Shown: piece by piece, positions 28,892 through 36,996 of the stretch | How the letters are laid out: every line of letters begins with the position of its first letter | Position numbering within the stretch: position 1 is the stretch's first letter | From: Parvibaculum sp. | GTDB taxonomy: Bacteria; Pseudomonadota; Alphaproteobacteria; Parvibaculales; Parvibaculaceae | DNA: 41,786 bases | NCBI GenBank assembly: GCA_019635965.1 | Contig: JAHBYK010000014.1 | Coordinates: 1-41,786, forward strand | Reading direction: 5' to 3' | The notes under the pieces: model-generated | The model's input: only the letters and a program-made list of their open reading frames with translations | The model's database searches: none | What the model was told of the DNA's origin: nothing | Made by a program: the position numbers and the translations under genes

Positions 28892-29754
28892 TGGCCGCAG
28901 CCAGGAAAGAGACGGAGGAGAATGGCGAGGCGCCACAGGCGCGGATCGTCGTCGGTCTCGATACATCTCTCGTCACGCGTGATGCGCTGGCTCTTGCCGC
29001 GCGGCTCGCCGCTTCCGTCGATGCGCGGCTCAAGGGCATTTTTGTCGAGGACGAAAACCTGCTCCATCTCGCCGATCTGCCATTCGCGCGTGAGATTTCC
29101 TTTTCCGGCGAAATCCGCGAACTCGATGCAGAGCGGATGCTCCGCGCCATGAAGGCGCAGGCCGAAAGCGCCCGCCGGATGCTGGCCCGTATTGCGTCCG
29201 AAGCGAAGATCGACTGGAGCTTCGATGTACGCCGCGGCCGTCCGCTGACCACGCTTGCCGAACATGCGGTCGAGGACGACACGCTGGTCATTCGTTCGGG
29301 CGCGACCGGCTCGCGCGAGGTGGGCAGGGCGGTTCGCGCCGCGACGCGCGAGGCGCGGGCCGATGTGCTGCTGGTTGCGCGGGGTGCCGGCCTGAAAGGC
29401 GCGCTTGTGCCGCCCCCGGCCTTGATGCGCGGAGCGCTGCAATCGCCCTTGCCGGGCCGGCCGGTCGCGGCGATCGACGATGGGTCGAGCCCTGGCGAAG
29501 CCTGCTGCGCCTTCGCTGAAACGCTGGCCGCGCGCATCGGTGCGCCATTCAGGCGGCTTGGCGCGCGTGGCCTGGCGCCTGCCGATCTTGCCGCTGCCGC
29601 GCGTCAGGGCGGCGTTGGAATTCTGGTCGTCGATGCCGCATGGCTCGGCGATGATGAGGATGCCGCGCGTCTGTCGGCAGCCGCAGGCTGTCCGGTTTTG
29701 CTGCTCGGAAAGGAACGCGGTTCCGTCGAAGGCCCGCAAAAAAAAGGAGGCTGA
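28891..29754 (+). CDS. universal stress protein, tandem domains, degenerate ATP sites
   Basis: A 287-residue protein of two UspA-like domains. The first starts ARIVVGLDTSLVTRDALALAARLA; the second starts near PVAAIDDGSSPGEACCAFAE and ends CPVLLLGKE. Neither half shows the ATP-binding pattern G-x2-G-x9-G-S/T, so it probably does not bind ATP like classical members. It is coupled to the Lon-like protease by TGATG (a GTG one codon earlier is an alternative start) and ends 3 bp before the next USP gene. A role as partner or adaptor is only suggested by position. Confidence 0.8.
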   Translation: MAAARKETEENGEAPQARIVVGLDTSLVTRDALALAARLAASVDARLKGIFVEDENLLHLADLPFAREISFSGEIRELDAERMLRAMKAQAESARRMLARIASEAKIDWSFDVRRGRPLTTLAEHAVEDDTLVIRSGATGSREVGRAVRAATREARADVLLVARGAGLKGALVPPPALMRGALQSPLPGRPVAAIDDGSSPGEACCAFAETLAARIGAPFRRLGARGLAPADLAAAARQGGVGILVVDAAWLGDDEDAARLSAAAGCPVLLLGKERGSVEGPQKKGG

Positions 29755-29757
29755 TCC

Positions 29758-30618
29758 ATGTCCGTTCGTAAAATTCTCGTGCCGCTCGCCGGAAGGCCGG
29801 CAGATGACGAAGTCCTTGCGACGGCGCTCTCCGTTGCCAAGGCTTTCGAGGCGCAGCTTGTGGCGCTGTTTGCCCGCGCCGATCCGACCGAGGCGCTGCC
29901 TTATCTTGGCGATGGCGTGTCGGGCCAGGTGATCGAGGATCTGATGCAGGCCGCCCGCGAGGGCGCGAATGAGGCTGCGGCCCGCGTCAAGGCATCGCTT
30001 ACAAAGGCGGCCGCCGCAGCGGGCATTCCGATGGTGGAAAAGGGCGGGGAGGCGGCAATGCCTTCCGTCCGTTTCGTCGATGTCACCGGGCGGCGCGATG
30101 AGGTGGTCGCCAAGCACAGCCGGCTGTCGGATCTGATCGTCTTTGGCGAGAGCACCACAGGCGTTGCCGGCGGCACCGCGCTTGAGGCCGCGATGATGAC
30201 GGCGGATCGCCCGGTTCTCATTGCGCCGAAAAAAGCCATGGCGCCGGCCGGCGGCTCGGTCTGCATCGGCTGGGACGACAGCCCGGAAGCATCGAGCGCT
30301 GTGCACGCGGCCATGCCCTTCCTCGAACGCGCGAAGAAGGTCACCATTCTCTGCATCGGCGGCAAGGAGCTCGATCCCGGCCCCGGCTCGACGCTCGCCG
30401 ATTTCCTCGCGTTGCATGGCGTCGTCGCCGATGTGCATATACTCGATGCAGCGGGCCGCGCCGTTGGCGAGGTCCTGCTCGAACAGGCAGAGAAGTCGAA
30501 GGCCGATCTTCTCGTCATGGGCGGCTATGGCCAGAGCCGCCTCGTCGAATTCCTCTTTGGCGGCACGACGCAGCATATTCGCTCGCACGCCACCATCCCC
30601 GTGCTCATGGCGCACTAA
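29758..30618 (+). CDS. universal stress protein, tandem domains, C-terminal ATP motif intact
   Basis: A 286-residue double USP. The N-terminal half begins MSVRKILVPLAGRP and ends DRPVLIAPKK with a degenerate loop (FGESTTGVAGG). The C-terminal half has the canonical nucleotide loop MGGYGQSRLVEFLFGGTTQ followed by IPVLMAH. A strong ribosome site (aggagg) precedes the ATG. It follows the degenerate USP directly, in the operon headed by the Lon-like protease. The role is probably stress resistance or energy-state sensing, as for the family; no specific stress is implied by the sequence. Confidence 0.9.
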   Translation: MSVRKILVPLAGRPADDEVLATALSVAKAFEAQLVALFARADPTEALPYLGDGVSGQVIEDLMQAAREGANEAAARVKASLTKAAAAAGIPMVEKGGEAAMPSVRFVDVTGRRDEVVAKHSRLSDLIVFGESTTGVAGGTALEAAMMTADRPVLIAPKKAMAPAGGSVCIGWDDSPEASSAVHAAMPFLERAKKVTILCIGGKELDPGPGSTLADFLALHGVVADVHILDAAGRAVGEVLLEQAEKSKADLLVMGGYGQSRLVEFLFGGTTQHIRSHATIPVLMAH

Positions 30619-30638
30619 GCAAGTAAAGGCTGAATTGA

Positions 30639-31010
30639 ATGACCCTTTATCACGTCCACATGACCCTTGCCCGCAATGAGGAGCATCCGAACGGCTCTTC
30701 CGCGCATGGCTACGACATCGTTCTGCCGCTCGATGGCGACATGAAACTCGACCCGGAAGCCTGGAAGTCTCATTCCAAGCAATGCACGGTTCGGCGTTTC
30801 TGGCAGGGCGAGCCGGATCAGAAGGGCCTGCTGCGCCATATCGGCCGCGGCTGGGTGATCGATTATGACGCGACGACGCGGGAAGGCGACGAGCCCTTCT
30901 TCAAGCTCGACCGCCATGAATTCAAGGCCGGCGAATATCTGTCGGTGCTGGAACAGGACGGCGAGATGCAGACCTTCCGCATCGTCACCGTGGAGCCGCT
31001 GAAGGGCTGA
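30639..31010 (+). CDS. conserved protein of unknown function
   Basis: A 123-residue soluble protein with no signal peptide or membrane segment. It begins MTLYHVHMTLARNEEHPNGS and ends FRIVTVEPLKG. The composition is hydrophilic, with many His, Asp and Trp and a beta-strand look (GRGWVIDYD; HEFKAGEYLSVLE). It resembles small conserved alphaproteobacterial proteins I remember without a named role. It starts 20 bp after the second USP and ends just before a strong terminator, so it is the last gene of the Lon-USP-USP operon. Confidence 0.75.
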   Translation: MTLYHVHMTLARNEEHPNGSSAHGYDIVLPLDGDMKLDPEAWKSHSKQCTVRRFWQGEPDQKGLLRHIGRGWVIDYDATTREGDEPFFKLDRHEFKAGEYLSVLEQDGEMQTFRIVTVEPLKG

Positions 31011-31031
31011 GCGCGATCTCCGCAAAAAAGC

Positions 31032-31057
31032 AATGGCCGGGCATTTGCCCGGCCATT
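31032..31057. terminator. bidirectional Rho-independent terminator
   Basis: A perfect 11-bp stem (aatggccgggc at 31032-31042 with gcccggccatt at 31047-31057) has a 4-nt loop, with A's on the left and T's on the right. It lies between the convergent small conserved gene and the ketoacyl synthase gene and can serve both. Confidence 0.88.
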
Positions 31058-31085
31058 TTCATTGTCGCAGATACGCTGCCTGCCG

Positions 31086-32210
31086 TTACGCCCGCTTGCG
31101 CACCAGCACGTTGCCTGCGGAGTAGCCCGCGCCGAAACTGCAGATCAGTCCGAGATCGCCTTCCTTCAGATCCTCGTTGAACTTGTTGAAGGCGATGATC
31201 GAGCCGGCCGAGCTCGTATTTGCATATTCCTGCAGGATGTTCGGCTGTTCGCCGGGCTCCGGGTCGCGGCCCAGCACCTTGCGGCCGATGAAGTCGTTCA
31301 TGTTCTTGTTGGCCTGATGAAGCCACATGCGCTTCAGGTCCTTCGGGTCGAGCCCTTCATCGGCCATGTGGTCGAGAATGAGCTGCGACACCATCGGCAC
31401 CACTTCCTTGAAGACCTTGCGGCCCTCCTGAACGAAGAGCTTGTCCTTCGCGCCGATGCCTTCCGGCGTGGCACGATTGAGGAAGCCGAAATTGTTGCGG
31501 ATATTGTTCGAGAACTTCGTGATGAGCCTTGTGCCGATGATCTCCCATGCGCCTTTCGCGGTGCATGTGTCCTCGCGCTCCACGATGATCGCGGTGCAGA
31601 CATCGCCGAAAATGAAATGGCTGTCGCGGTCGCGGAAGTTGAGATGGCCCGAGCAGATTTCGGGATCGACGATCAGCACGCAATCGACCGAGCCCGAACG
31701 GATCATGTCATAGGCGGTCTGGATGCCGAAGGTCGCCGACGAGCAGGCGACATTCATGTCGAAGCCGAAGCCCTCGATGCCGAGCAGCTCCTGCACCTCG
31801 ACAGCGATCGCCGGATAGGGGCGCTCAAGATTGGAGCAGGCGACGAGCACGGCGTCGATGTCGGCCGGCGTCTTGTTGGCGCGCGCCATCGCCTTCTTCG
31901 CCGCATCGACCGACATTTCCGCAAGGATCGACGGCTCGTCATTCGACCGCTGCCGCAGACGCGGCGCCATGATCTCGGGATCGACGATGCCGGACTTGTC
32001 CATCACATAGCGCGCTTCGATGCCGGACGCCTTGACGATGAACTCGACGCTCGATTCCTGCAGCGCCTCGACTTCGCCCCGCTCGATAGCGGCGGCATTA
32101 TCGGCATTGAACTTCCGCACATAGGCGTTGAAGGTCTCGACGAGTTCGGTATTGCTGACGGAGTTGGGCGGCGTGAAAACGCCCGTCCCGCTGATGACGA
32201 CTTTGGTCAC
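31086..32210 (-). CDS. beta-ketoacyl-ACP synthase III, PA3286-like
   Basis: A 374-residue KAS III-fold condensing enzyme. The catalytic triad is visible: Cys156 in NVACSSATFG, His in WLHQANKNMN and Asn in YANTSSAGSI. From memory it resembles Pseudomonas aeruginosa PA3286 more than housekeeping FabH: ISGTGVFTPPNSVSN, HLNFRDRDSHFIFGDV and FSNNIRNNFGFLNR are shared. PA3286 condenses medium-chain acyl-CoA (about C8) with malonyl-ACP, diverting beta-oxidation products into fatty-acid synthesis; that activity is inferred here. The gene stands alone and converges on the terminator. Confidence 0.92.
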   Translation of the reverse strand: MTKVVISGTGVFTPPNSVSNTELVETFNAYVRKFNADNAAAIERGEVEALQESSVEFIVKASGIEARYVMDKSGIVDPEIMAPRLRQRSNDEPSILAEMSVDAAKKAMARANKTPADIDAVLVACSNLERPYPAIAVEVQELLGIEGFGFDMNVACSSATFGIQTAYDMIRSGSVDCVLIVDPEICSGHLNFRDRDSHFIFGDVCTAIIVEREDTCTAKGAWEIIGTRLITKFSNNIRNNFGFLNRATPEGIGAKDKLFVQEGRKVFKEVVPMVSQLILDHMADEGLDPKDLKRMWLHQANKNMNDFIGRKVLGRDPEPGEQPNILQEYANTSSAGSIIAFNKFNEDLKEGDLGLICSFGAGYSAGNVLVRKRA

Positions 32211-32375
32211 TGTTCACCTGACGGTTCTTGATCTCGCCGCCCGCCCTCATCCCGTGCTTGATTGTCGTTATGCACGGACAGGCAAGGCGGCTTCCCCTGG
32301 GCCACTGCAGGTAAAATAGAACAGCCCTTCCGCCGATGCTACAGCGGAGCGGCAAGCAGCTTGGGAGGATGCAGC

Positions 32376-33026
32376 ATGGACGAAAGGGGCGGAACCGGCC
32401 TCGCGCTCCCCGCAGCGCCGCTGGAGGACGCGGAACTGAGGGCGCTGACGCTGGAGGGAATGGCGGCACTCGCCGCCGCCATGTTGCGGCTTGGCCTCGA
32501 AAATCCAAGCGCGCCCTTGCGTAAACCGGCCCTGGCGACCGTGAACGCGGCCGGCGGCCCGGCCGTGCGAACGGTGATTTTGCGCTCCGTGGACCTGGCC
32601 GCCCGCAGGCTCGGCCTTTTCACGGATGTCCGCTCGCGCAAGGTGGCCGAACTCCGGGCGGAACCGCGCGCGGAACTCATGTTCTACGATCCGGCTTGCG
32701 ACATGCAGCTGCGTCTGGCGGGCAGGGTGGAGATCAGGGTCGGCGACGAGGCGGCCTGGGCAAGTGCCGCGCCTGCGTCGCGCCGCGCCTACCTCGTGAC
32801 GGCGCCACCCGGCACGCCGTCGCCGGAGCCGGTCTCGGGCCTGCCTGCCGATGTAGCGGGCATCATCCCCTCGATCGAGAGGATGGAGGAAGGCCGCGCG
32901 AACTTCGCCTATATCGAGTTCAGCATCGCCGAGGCGGATATCGTCGTGTTGTCCCGCGCAGGCCACCGCCGCGCCCGCATCCGCTATGAAGCGGATGGTG
33001 AGCACGCCGAATGGCTGGTGCCTTGA
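32376..33026 (+). CDS. pyridoxamine 5'-phosphate oxidase-family flavoprotein
   Basis: A 216-residue FMN-binding split-barrel protein. AVRTVILRSVDLAARRLGLFTDVRSRKVAEL matches the FMN-binding part of the PNPO family, followed by MFYDPACDMQLRLAGRVEI. It lacks the full C-terminal PNPO dimerisation segment, so it may be a general flavin reductase-like member rather than true PdxH. The ATG at 32376 is chosen because GGGAGG lies upstream. It converges with the bactofilin gene, 7 bp apart. Confidence 0.82.
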   Translation: MDERGGTGLALPAAPLEDAELRALTLEGMAALAAAMLRLGLENPSAPLRKPALATVNAAGGPAVRTVILRSVDLAARRLGLFTDVRSRKVAELRAEPRAELMFYDPACDMQLRLAGRVEIRVGDEAAWASAAPASRRAYLVTAPPGTPSPEPVSGLPADVAGIIPSIERMEEGRANFAYIEFSIAEADIVVLSRAGHRRARIRYEADGEHAEWLVP

Positions 33027-33033
33027 GCCGGGC

Positions 33034-33690
33034 TCAGGCCAACGAGGCGGAGCGGGTCTGATTACCCGCGCTGTCTTCGTCGGTCTTCTTCTCGTCCCGG
33101 CCTGCGCTGGCGGCGAGGCGCGGCGTTTCCGGCTTTTCGTCCTGATCGGCAGCGCGGATTTCGCCGCTCACCTGTCCGCCTTGCTCGACTTTCAGCTCGC
33201 CATAGCGAACCTTGCCGGTCACGCGGCCGGACGAATTGATCGTGAGGCACTTCTTCACTGTCAGCGTGCCATTGAACTTGCCGTTCACTTCGGCTTCCTC
33301 AACGGTCGCTTCGCCACGCACGTCGCCGCTTTCCGTAATCGTCAACGTGCCGCTTTCGATGGTGGCCTGCACATCGCCCTCGATCACGAGGGAGTCGCAG
33401 GACTGGATCTTGCCCTCGAGTTTCAGTCCGCGTCCGACATGCAGATTGGCGGCGGGCGCGGCGCTGGACGACGTATTGATCGGAGACGGCTGGAGAGTTC
33501 GCACGGGCGGCTTCCTTGCTTGATAGGATGGTGTGATGGCGCGCGTGCCCGCGACTTCGGGGTCGTTGCTGCGGGCGTCCGCGGGCCGCGGGTCGTCGGG
33601 CGCTGGCGACGGCGTCTCGCTTTCGCTGCGCGTGGACGACGGCGCAGGCGGCGATGCGATGTCGGAAACACCCTTGGGGCGCTTGAACAT
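33034..33690 (-). CDS. bactofilin-family cytoskeletal protein
   Basis: A 218-residue protein with a central bactofilin domain (about residues 80-175): LHVGRGLKLEGKIQSCDSLVIEGDVQATIES and the repeating GEATVEEAEVNGKFNGTLTVKKCLTI / GRVTGKVRYGELKVEQGGQVSGEI pattern form a right-handed beta-helix that polymerises without nucleotide. Pro/Ser-rich and charged tails flank it. Bactofilins organise cell-wall synthesis or stalk growth at membranes. The ATG at 33690 (MFKRPKG) follows an aggggaa ribosome site and is preferred to the upstream in-frame starts. Confidence 0.92.
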   Translation of the reverse strand: MFKRPKGVSDIASPPAPSSTRSESETPSPAPDDPRPADARSNDPEVAGTRAITPSYQARKPPVRTLQPSPINTSSSAAPAANLHVGRGLKLEGKIQSCDSLVIEGDVQATIESGTLTITESGDVRGEATVEEAEVNGKFNGTLTVKKCLTINSSGRVTGKVRYGELKVEQGGQVSGEIRAADQDEKPETPRLAASAGRDEKKTDEDSAGNQTRSASLA

Positions 33691-33812
33691 TTCTGATTTC
33701 CCCTCCACTGACTGGAACGGACGTGAAGCTACGCGCGCAACATGGCTCGCATGTGCCGACAATGTGGCGGAACATTGATTGCGCCTGCATAGCTGCGCAT
33801 AACGGCGCTTAA

Positions 33813-34409
33813 TTATTGGTTTTGAATTCGCGCCATTGCGGAGCAAGTCTTGTGGCGATGACACGTCACAAGATGATCGTTGACGATGCCGACCGCTTGC
33901 GCGAAGGCATAGACGATTGTCGGGCCGCAGAATTTGAAGCCGCGCTTTTTCAGCTCCTTAGACATCGCAACGCTCATCGGCGTTTCCGCAGGAACCTGGG
34001 CAATGCTTTTCCATTTGTTCTGGACCGGCACGCCATCGGTGAAGTTCCAGAGGAAATCCGAGAAGTTGTCGCCTTCCTCCATCATCGCGAGATAGGCCTT
34101 CGCATTGCCGATCGTCGCTTCGATCTTGCCGCGATGGCGGATGATGCCGGGGTTCTGGAGAAGTTTCTCGACCTTGGCAGGCTTGTATCGCGCGATCGCC
34201 TCCGGGTCGAAGCCGTCGAATGCCTCGCGAAACGCCGCGCGCTTTCGCAGAATCGTGATCCAGGAAAGCCCGGCCTGAAACCCGTCGAGGATCAGCTTCT
34301 CGAACAGCGCCCGGTCGTCATATTCCGGCACGCCCCATTCCTCGTCGTGATAGGCAACATAAAGCGGATCTTCCCCCGGCCAGGGACAGCGTTTGGCATC
34401 ACTCGCCAT
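33813..34409 (-). CDS. tag: DNA-3-methyladenine glycosylase I
   Basis: A 198-residue Tag glycosylase that removes 3-methyladenine from alkylated DNA. The N-terminus RCPWPGEDPLYVAYHDEEWGVP, LFEKLILDGFQAGLSWITILRKR, NFSDFLWNF and the C-terminal zinc-site region CGPTIVYAFAQAVGIVNDH..TCHRH are all typical. The ATG at 34409 overlaps the ygfZ stop region by 11 bp, so the two are co-transcribed. An in-frame ATG at 34433 would add 8 residues within ygfZ. Confidence 0.96.
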   Translation of the reverse strand: MASDAKRCPWPGEDPLYVAYHDEEWGVPEYDDRALFEKLILDGFQAGLSWITILRKRAAFREAFDGFDPEAIARYKPAKVEKLLQNPGIIRHRGKIEATIGNAKAYLAMMEEGDNFSDFLWNFTDGVPVQNKWKSIAQVPAETPMSVAMSKELKKRGFKFCGPTIVYAFAQAVGIVNDHLVTCHRHKTCSAMARIQNQ

Positions 34410-35295
34410 CGCTTTCGCCCTCCATCCCCTCAAGGCTCACCTCGAGCCAGCCCGGAATCTCGGGGCGGATTTCGGCCTGACCGGCTTCGAGTATGGCGCT
34501 GCCAATGAGATCGAGCCGGAGCAGTGCCAGCGCGCGTTCCGATTCGGCATCCGTCGAATGGATCGTGCCGACTTCTCGGACGCCGCCCTTCACGGGCGTA
34601 CCGGGCGCTGGCATGTCGCCTTCCACATGGACGGGCAGGAGACGCTTGCGCACACTGCCGCGCCGCTTCGTGCGCGACGTCACTTCCTGCCCGACAAAGC
34701 AGCCCTTGTGAAAATCGATACCGTTAAGTTCCGCAAAATTCACCTCGAGCGGAAAGGTCCGATCCGGTTCAAAATCTTCCGCCGCCTCGCCGATTCCAAG
34801 CGAAATACGGTGCCGGTGCCACGCTTCTTCCGGCACTTCGGCGGCCTTGGCGGCGGTAATTGCGGCTTCGGCGCCCTTTGCGGGGAAGATCGCCCGCCTC
34901 CCCATTTGCGGATTGCGGGGGTCCGGCAGCCCCGGCCCATCCGTCATCGGGCTTCCATCCGCGTTCCAGAAGGCGATGACGGCGAAATCGCCGCTCCTGT
35001 CCTCGATCTCGACCTTCGCCCGGAGCTTGTACATGGAGAGCCGCTTCACGAGCTCGCCTGCGCGCGCGCCGTCGCAATCGAGCAGCACGGCCTCTGCGTC
35101 CGCCGGATCGCCCGCCATGAAGAAGTCGAAGAGGAATTTGCCTTGCGGCGTCAGCAGCGCGGAATAGACGAATCGCGTCCCGTCGGCCTGTTCCACATTG
35201 TTGGTCACAAGCCCCTGCAGGAAGCTTCGTGCCTCCGGCCCGCCGATCCGAACTATGCCGCGCCCCGAAAGCCGCGAGGCCCTTGCCCCAGTCAT
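34399..35295 (-). CDS. ygfZ: YgfZ/GcvT-family folate-binding protein
   Basis: A 298-residue tetrahydrofolate-binding protein related to GcvT. The signature KGCFVGQEVTSRTKRRG (K-G-C-[YF]-x-G-Q-E) is present, and the N-terminal GPEARSFLQGLVTNNVEQ and LLTPQGKFLFDFF are typical. YgfZ supports repair or assembly of certain Fe-S enzymes, such as MiaB. The ATG at 35295 has a good ribosome site (aaggcggg). It overlaps tag and is divergent from the GT9 gene. Several Fe-S proteins occur in this window (NadA, ETF-QO). Confidence 0.93.
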   Translation of the reverse strand: MTGARASRLSGRGIVRIGGPEARSFLQGLVTNNVEQADGTRFVYSALLTPQGKFLFDFFMAGDPADAEAVLLDCDGARAGELVKRLSMYKLRAKVEIEDRSGDFAVIAFWNADGSPMTDGPGLPDPRNPQMGRRAIFPAKGAEAAITAAKAAEVPEEAWHRHRISLGIGEAAEDFEPDRTFPLEVNFAELNGIDFHKGCFVGQEVTSRTKRRGSVRKRLLPVHVEGDMPAPGTPVKGGVREVGTIHSTDAESERALALLRLDLIGSAILEAGQAEIRPEIPGWLEVSLEGMEGESDGE

Positions 35296-35468
35296 CTGGT
35301 TCCCGCCTTGTTGGAGCACAAGATTTAGGCTTCGCCCGGCCGATCCGCAAGAAGCCTCGCATAGTGGCGGGCAAACTTGGCTTTGTCTGCCGCTCCACCT
35401 ATAAACCGGGCTTGAAGTCGGACCGGCCCCGCCGCTCCATTGCGTCCCCGCCCGCCGCCGGAATCCGA

Positions 35469-36419
35469 ATGCGCATTCTTTTCATCGCTTCAAATCGAAT
35501 CGGCGACGCCGTGCTCTCGACCGGCATTCTCGCCGGGCTGATGGAGCGTTATCCCGGCGCCGAGTTCTGGGTCGCCTGCGGGCCGCTGGCAAAGCCGGTT
35601 TTCATTCACGCGCCGGGTGTCACCCGCATCATCGAAATGCCGAAAGAAAAGCGCGGCGGCCATTGGGTGAAACTGCTGAAGGCGGTCGCCTTCCGCCGCT
35701 TCACAGCCGTGGTGGACCTGCGCGGCTCGCTGACGGCCTGGGTCACCTTCACCGGCAAGCGCCACATTCTGAAGCCCGATCCCGAGCTGCACCGCGTCGA
35801 GCACAATGCCGGCGTGGTCGGCATGTCCCCGCCGCCGGACCCGCGCGTCTGGCCGGGCGATGAGGCGCGCCGCCGTGCGCGCGACATCATCCCGGAAGGC
35901 ATGCGCGTTCTTGCTATCGGCCCAACAGCGGCATGGCGCTGGAAGATTTGGCCGGTCGAACGCTTCGCCGAGCTTGCAGGCCGCTTGCTGGCGCCCGGTG
36001 CGCCGCTTGAAGGCGCGCATCTCCTTGTCACCGGCGGCCCCGGCGAGCATGAACTCTGTCAACCCGTTCTGGATGTCGTGCTGCCCGAACGCCGTATCGA
36101 TCTCGTCGGCGCCGGCATCGACGAGACGGCGGCAGCCTTCGAGCGCATCTCGCTCTATGTCGGCAACGATTCCGGCCTCATGCATCTCGCCGCCGCCGCG
36201 GGCGCGCCCACCATCGGCCTGTTCGGGCCGACGGCGGATGCCATCTATTCGCCCTGGGGTCCGAAATCCGTCACCGTCCGCGTGCCCCGTTCGCTGGACC
36301 AGCTCAGGGAAGACGAGGGCGAGAACTTCGTGTTCTCGCGCAAGAACTTCATGGAAGACCTTGCCGTCGACACGGTCGAGCAGGCCGCCCGCGATCTGCT
36401 GACGAAACTCGGACGCTAG
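35469..36419 (+). CDS. glycosyltransferase family 9 (heptosyltransferase-like)
   Basis: A 316-residue GT9 enzyme, related to LPS heptosyltransferases. The N-terminal MRILFIASNRIGDAVLSTGILAGL and the C-terminal donor-binding YVGNDSGLMHLAAAAGAPTIGLFGPT are the family's two hallmark segments; GPTAAWRWKIWPVERFAEL lies between. It would transfer a nucleotide-activated sugar to lipopolysaccharide core or another surface glycan. It starts 173 bp from the divergent ygfZ and converges with usg. Donor and acceptor are unknown, and no other LPS gene is nearby. Confidence 0.92.
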   Translation: MRILFIASNRIGDAVLSTGILAGLMERYPGAEFWVACGPLAKPVFIHAPGVTRIIEMPKEKRGGHWVKLLKAVAFRRFTAVVDLRGSLTAWVTFTGKRHILKPDPELHRVEHNAGVVGMSPPPDPRVWPGDEARRRARDIIPEGMRVLAIGPTAAWRWKIWPVERFAELAGRLLAPGAPLEGAHLLVTGGPGEHELCQPVLDVVLPERRIDLVGAGIDETAAAFERISLYVGNDSGLMHLAAAAGAPTIGLFGPTADAIYSPWGPKSVTVRVPRSLDQLREDEGENFVFSRKNFMEDLAVDTVEQAARDLLTKLGR

Positions 36420-36435
36420 GGACGGTCGCGAGCGG

Positions 36436-36708
36436 TTAGTGAATCGCCCCCACGAAATCCGCATGCCGGAATTCGCTCGGATGGATGAGCCGCTTCGTGC
36501 CCACGCGCACGGAATGGATCGGTCCTTCGAGTTCCCGGTTCCAGAAATCGAGAAATTTGGAGAGCGCCGGATATTTCGGCTCGAGATCGTAGTCCTGCCA
36601 GATATAGCTTTGCAGGAGCTTTGGATGATCGGGCATCCGGTAGAGAATTTCGGCTGTCACCAGCCGGTAGCCATCGAGAAGCTTTTTCAGTTCCGAAACC
36701 TGTCTCAC
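36436..36708 (-). CDS. usg: Usg protein (alphaproteobacterial, function unknown)
   Basis: A 90-residue protein with the strongly conserved Usg core: LLDGYRLVTAEILYRMPDHP, LLQSYIWQDYDLEPKYP and FWNRELEGPIHSVRV. Usg is named from its place upstream of trp genes in Caulobacter; here no trp gene is near. The start is most likely the GTG at 36708, because GGAGG lies 7 bp upstream, although the frame runs open to 36813. The function is unknown. It converges with the GT9 gene, 16 bp apart. Confidence 0.88.
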   Translation of the reverse strand: MRQVSELKKLLDGYRLVTAEILYRMPDHPKLLQSYIWQDYDLEPKYPALSKFLDFWNRELEGPIHSVRVGTKRLIHPSEFRHADFVGAIH

Positions 36709-36852
36709 GCTTGAACCTCCAGATCGAACAATCCAGACGGCAACGCCGCACTCAAAAGGGTCTCTCAGTGCGAGAATCGTAGTCGCGAAAAATTCATGCG
36801 TCGATATTGACAATTCTGTTTTCGCGGCGATTCGTTCAATGAAATCAATGCA

Positions 36853-36882
36853 TTAGCACTCACCTTCGCAGGTGAGTGCCAG
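36853..36882. promoter_or_regulatory. CIRCE-like inverted repeat (atypical 12-bp spacer)
   Basis: TTAGCACTC (36853-36861) is an exact CIRCE half-site, and GAGTGCCAG (36874-36882) matches the other half at 7 of 9. Classical CIRCE, the HrcA operator, has a 9-bp spacer; here it is 12. The inner arms also pair as a perfect 10-bp stem (GCACTCACCT with AGGTGAGTGC around TCGC). A TTGACA lies at 36807-36812. The element is 114 bp before the AcuI-type gene and 144 bp from usg. Confidence 0.5.
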
Positions 36883-36996
36883 CGCCGCTCGGCACTGCCT
36901 TACGCTCGCTTGACCGAAGGGCGGATTTGGGTTCGTTTGTCGGCCAACAGGCATCCAAAAAGCCATCAAGGCATCAAACAGAAGTCAGGACGGGAA

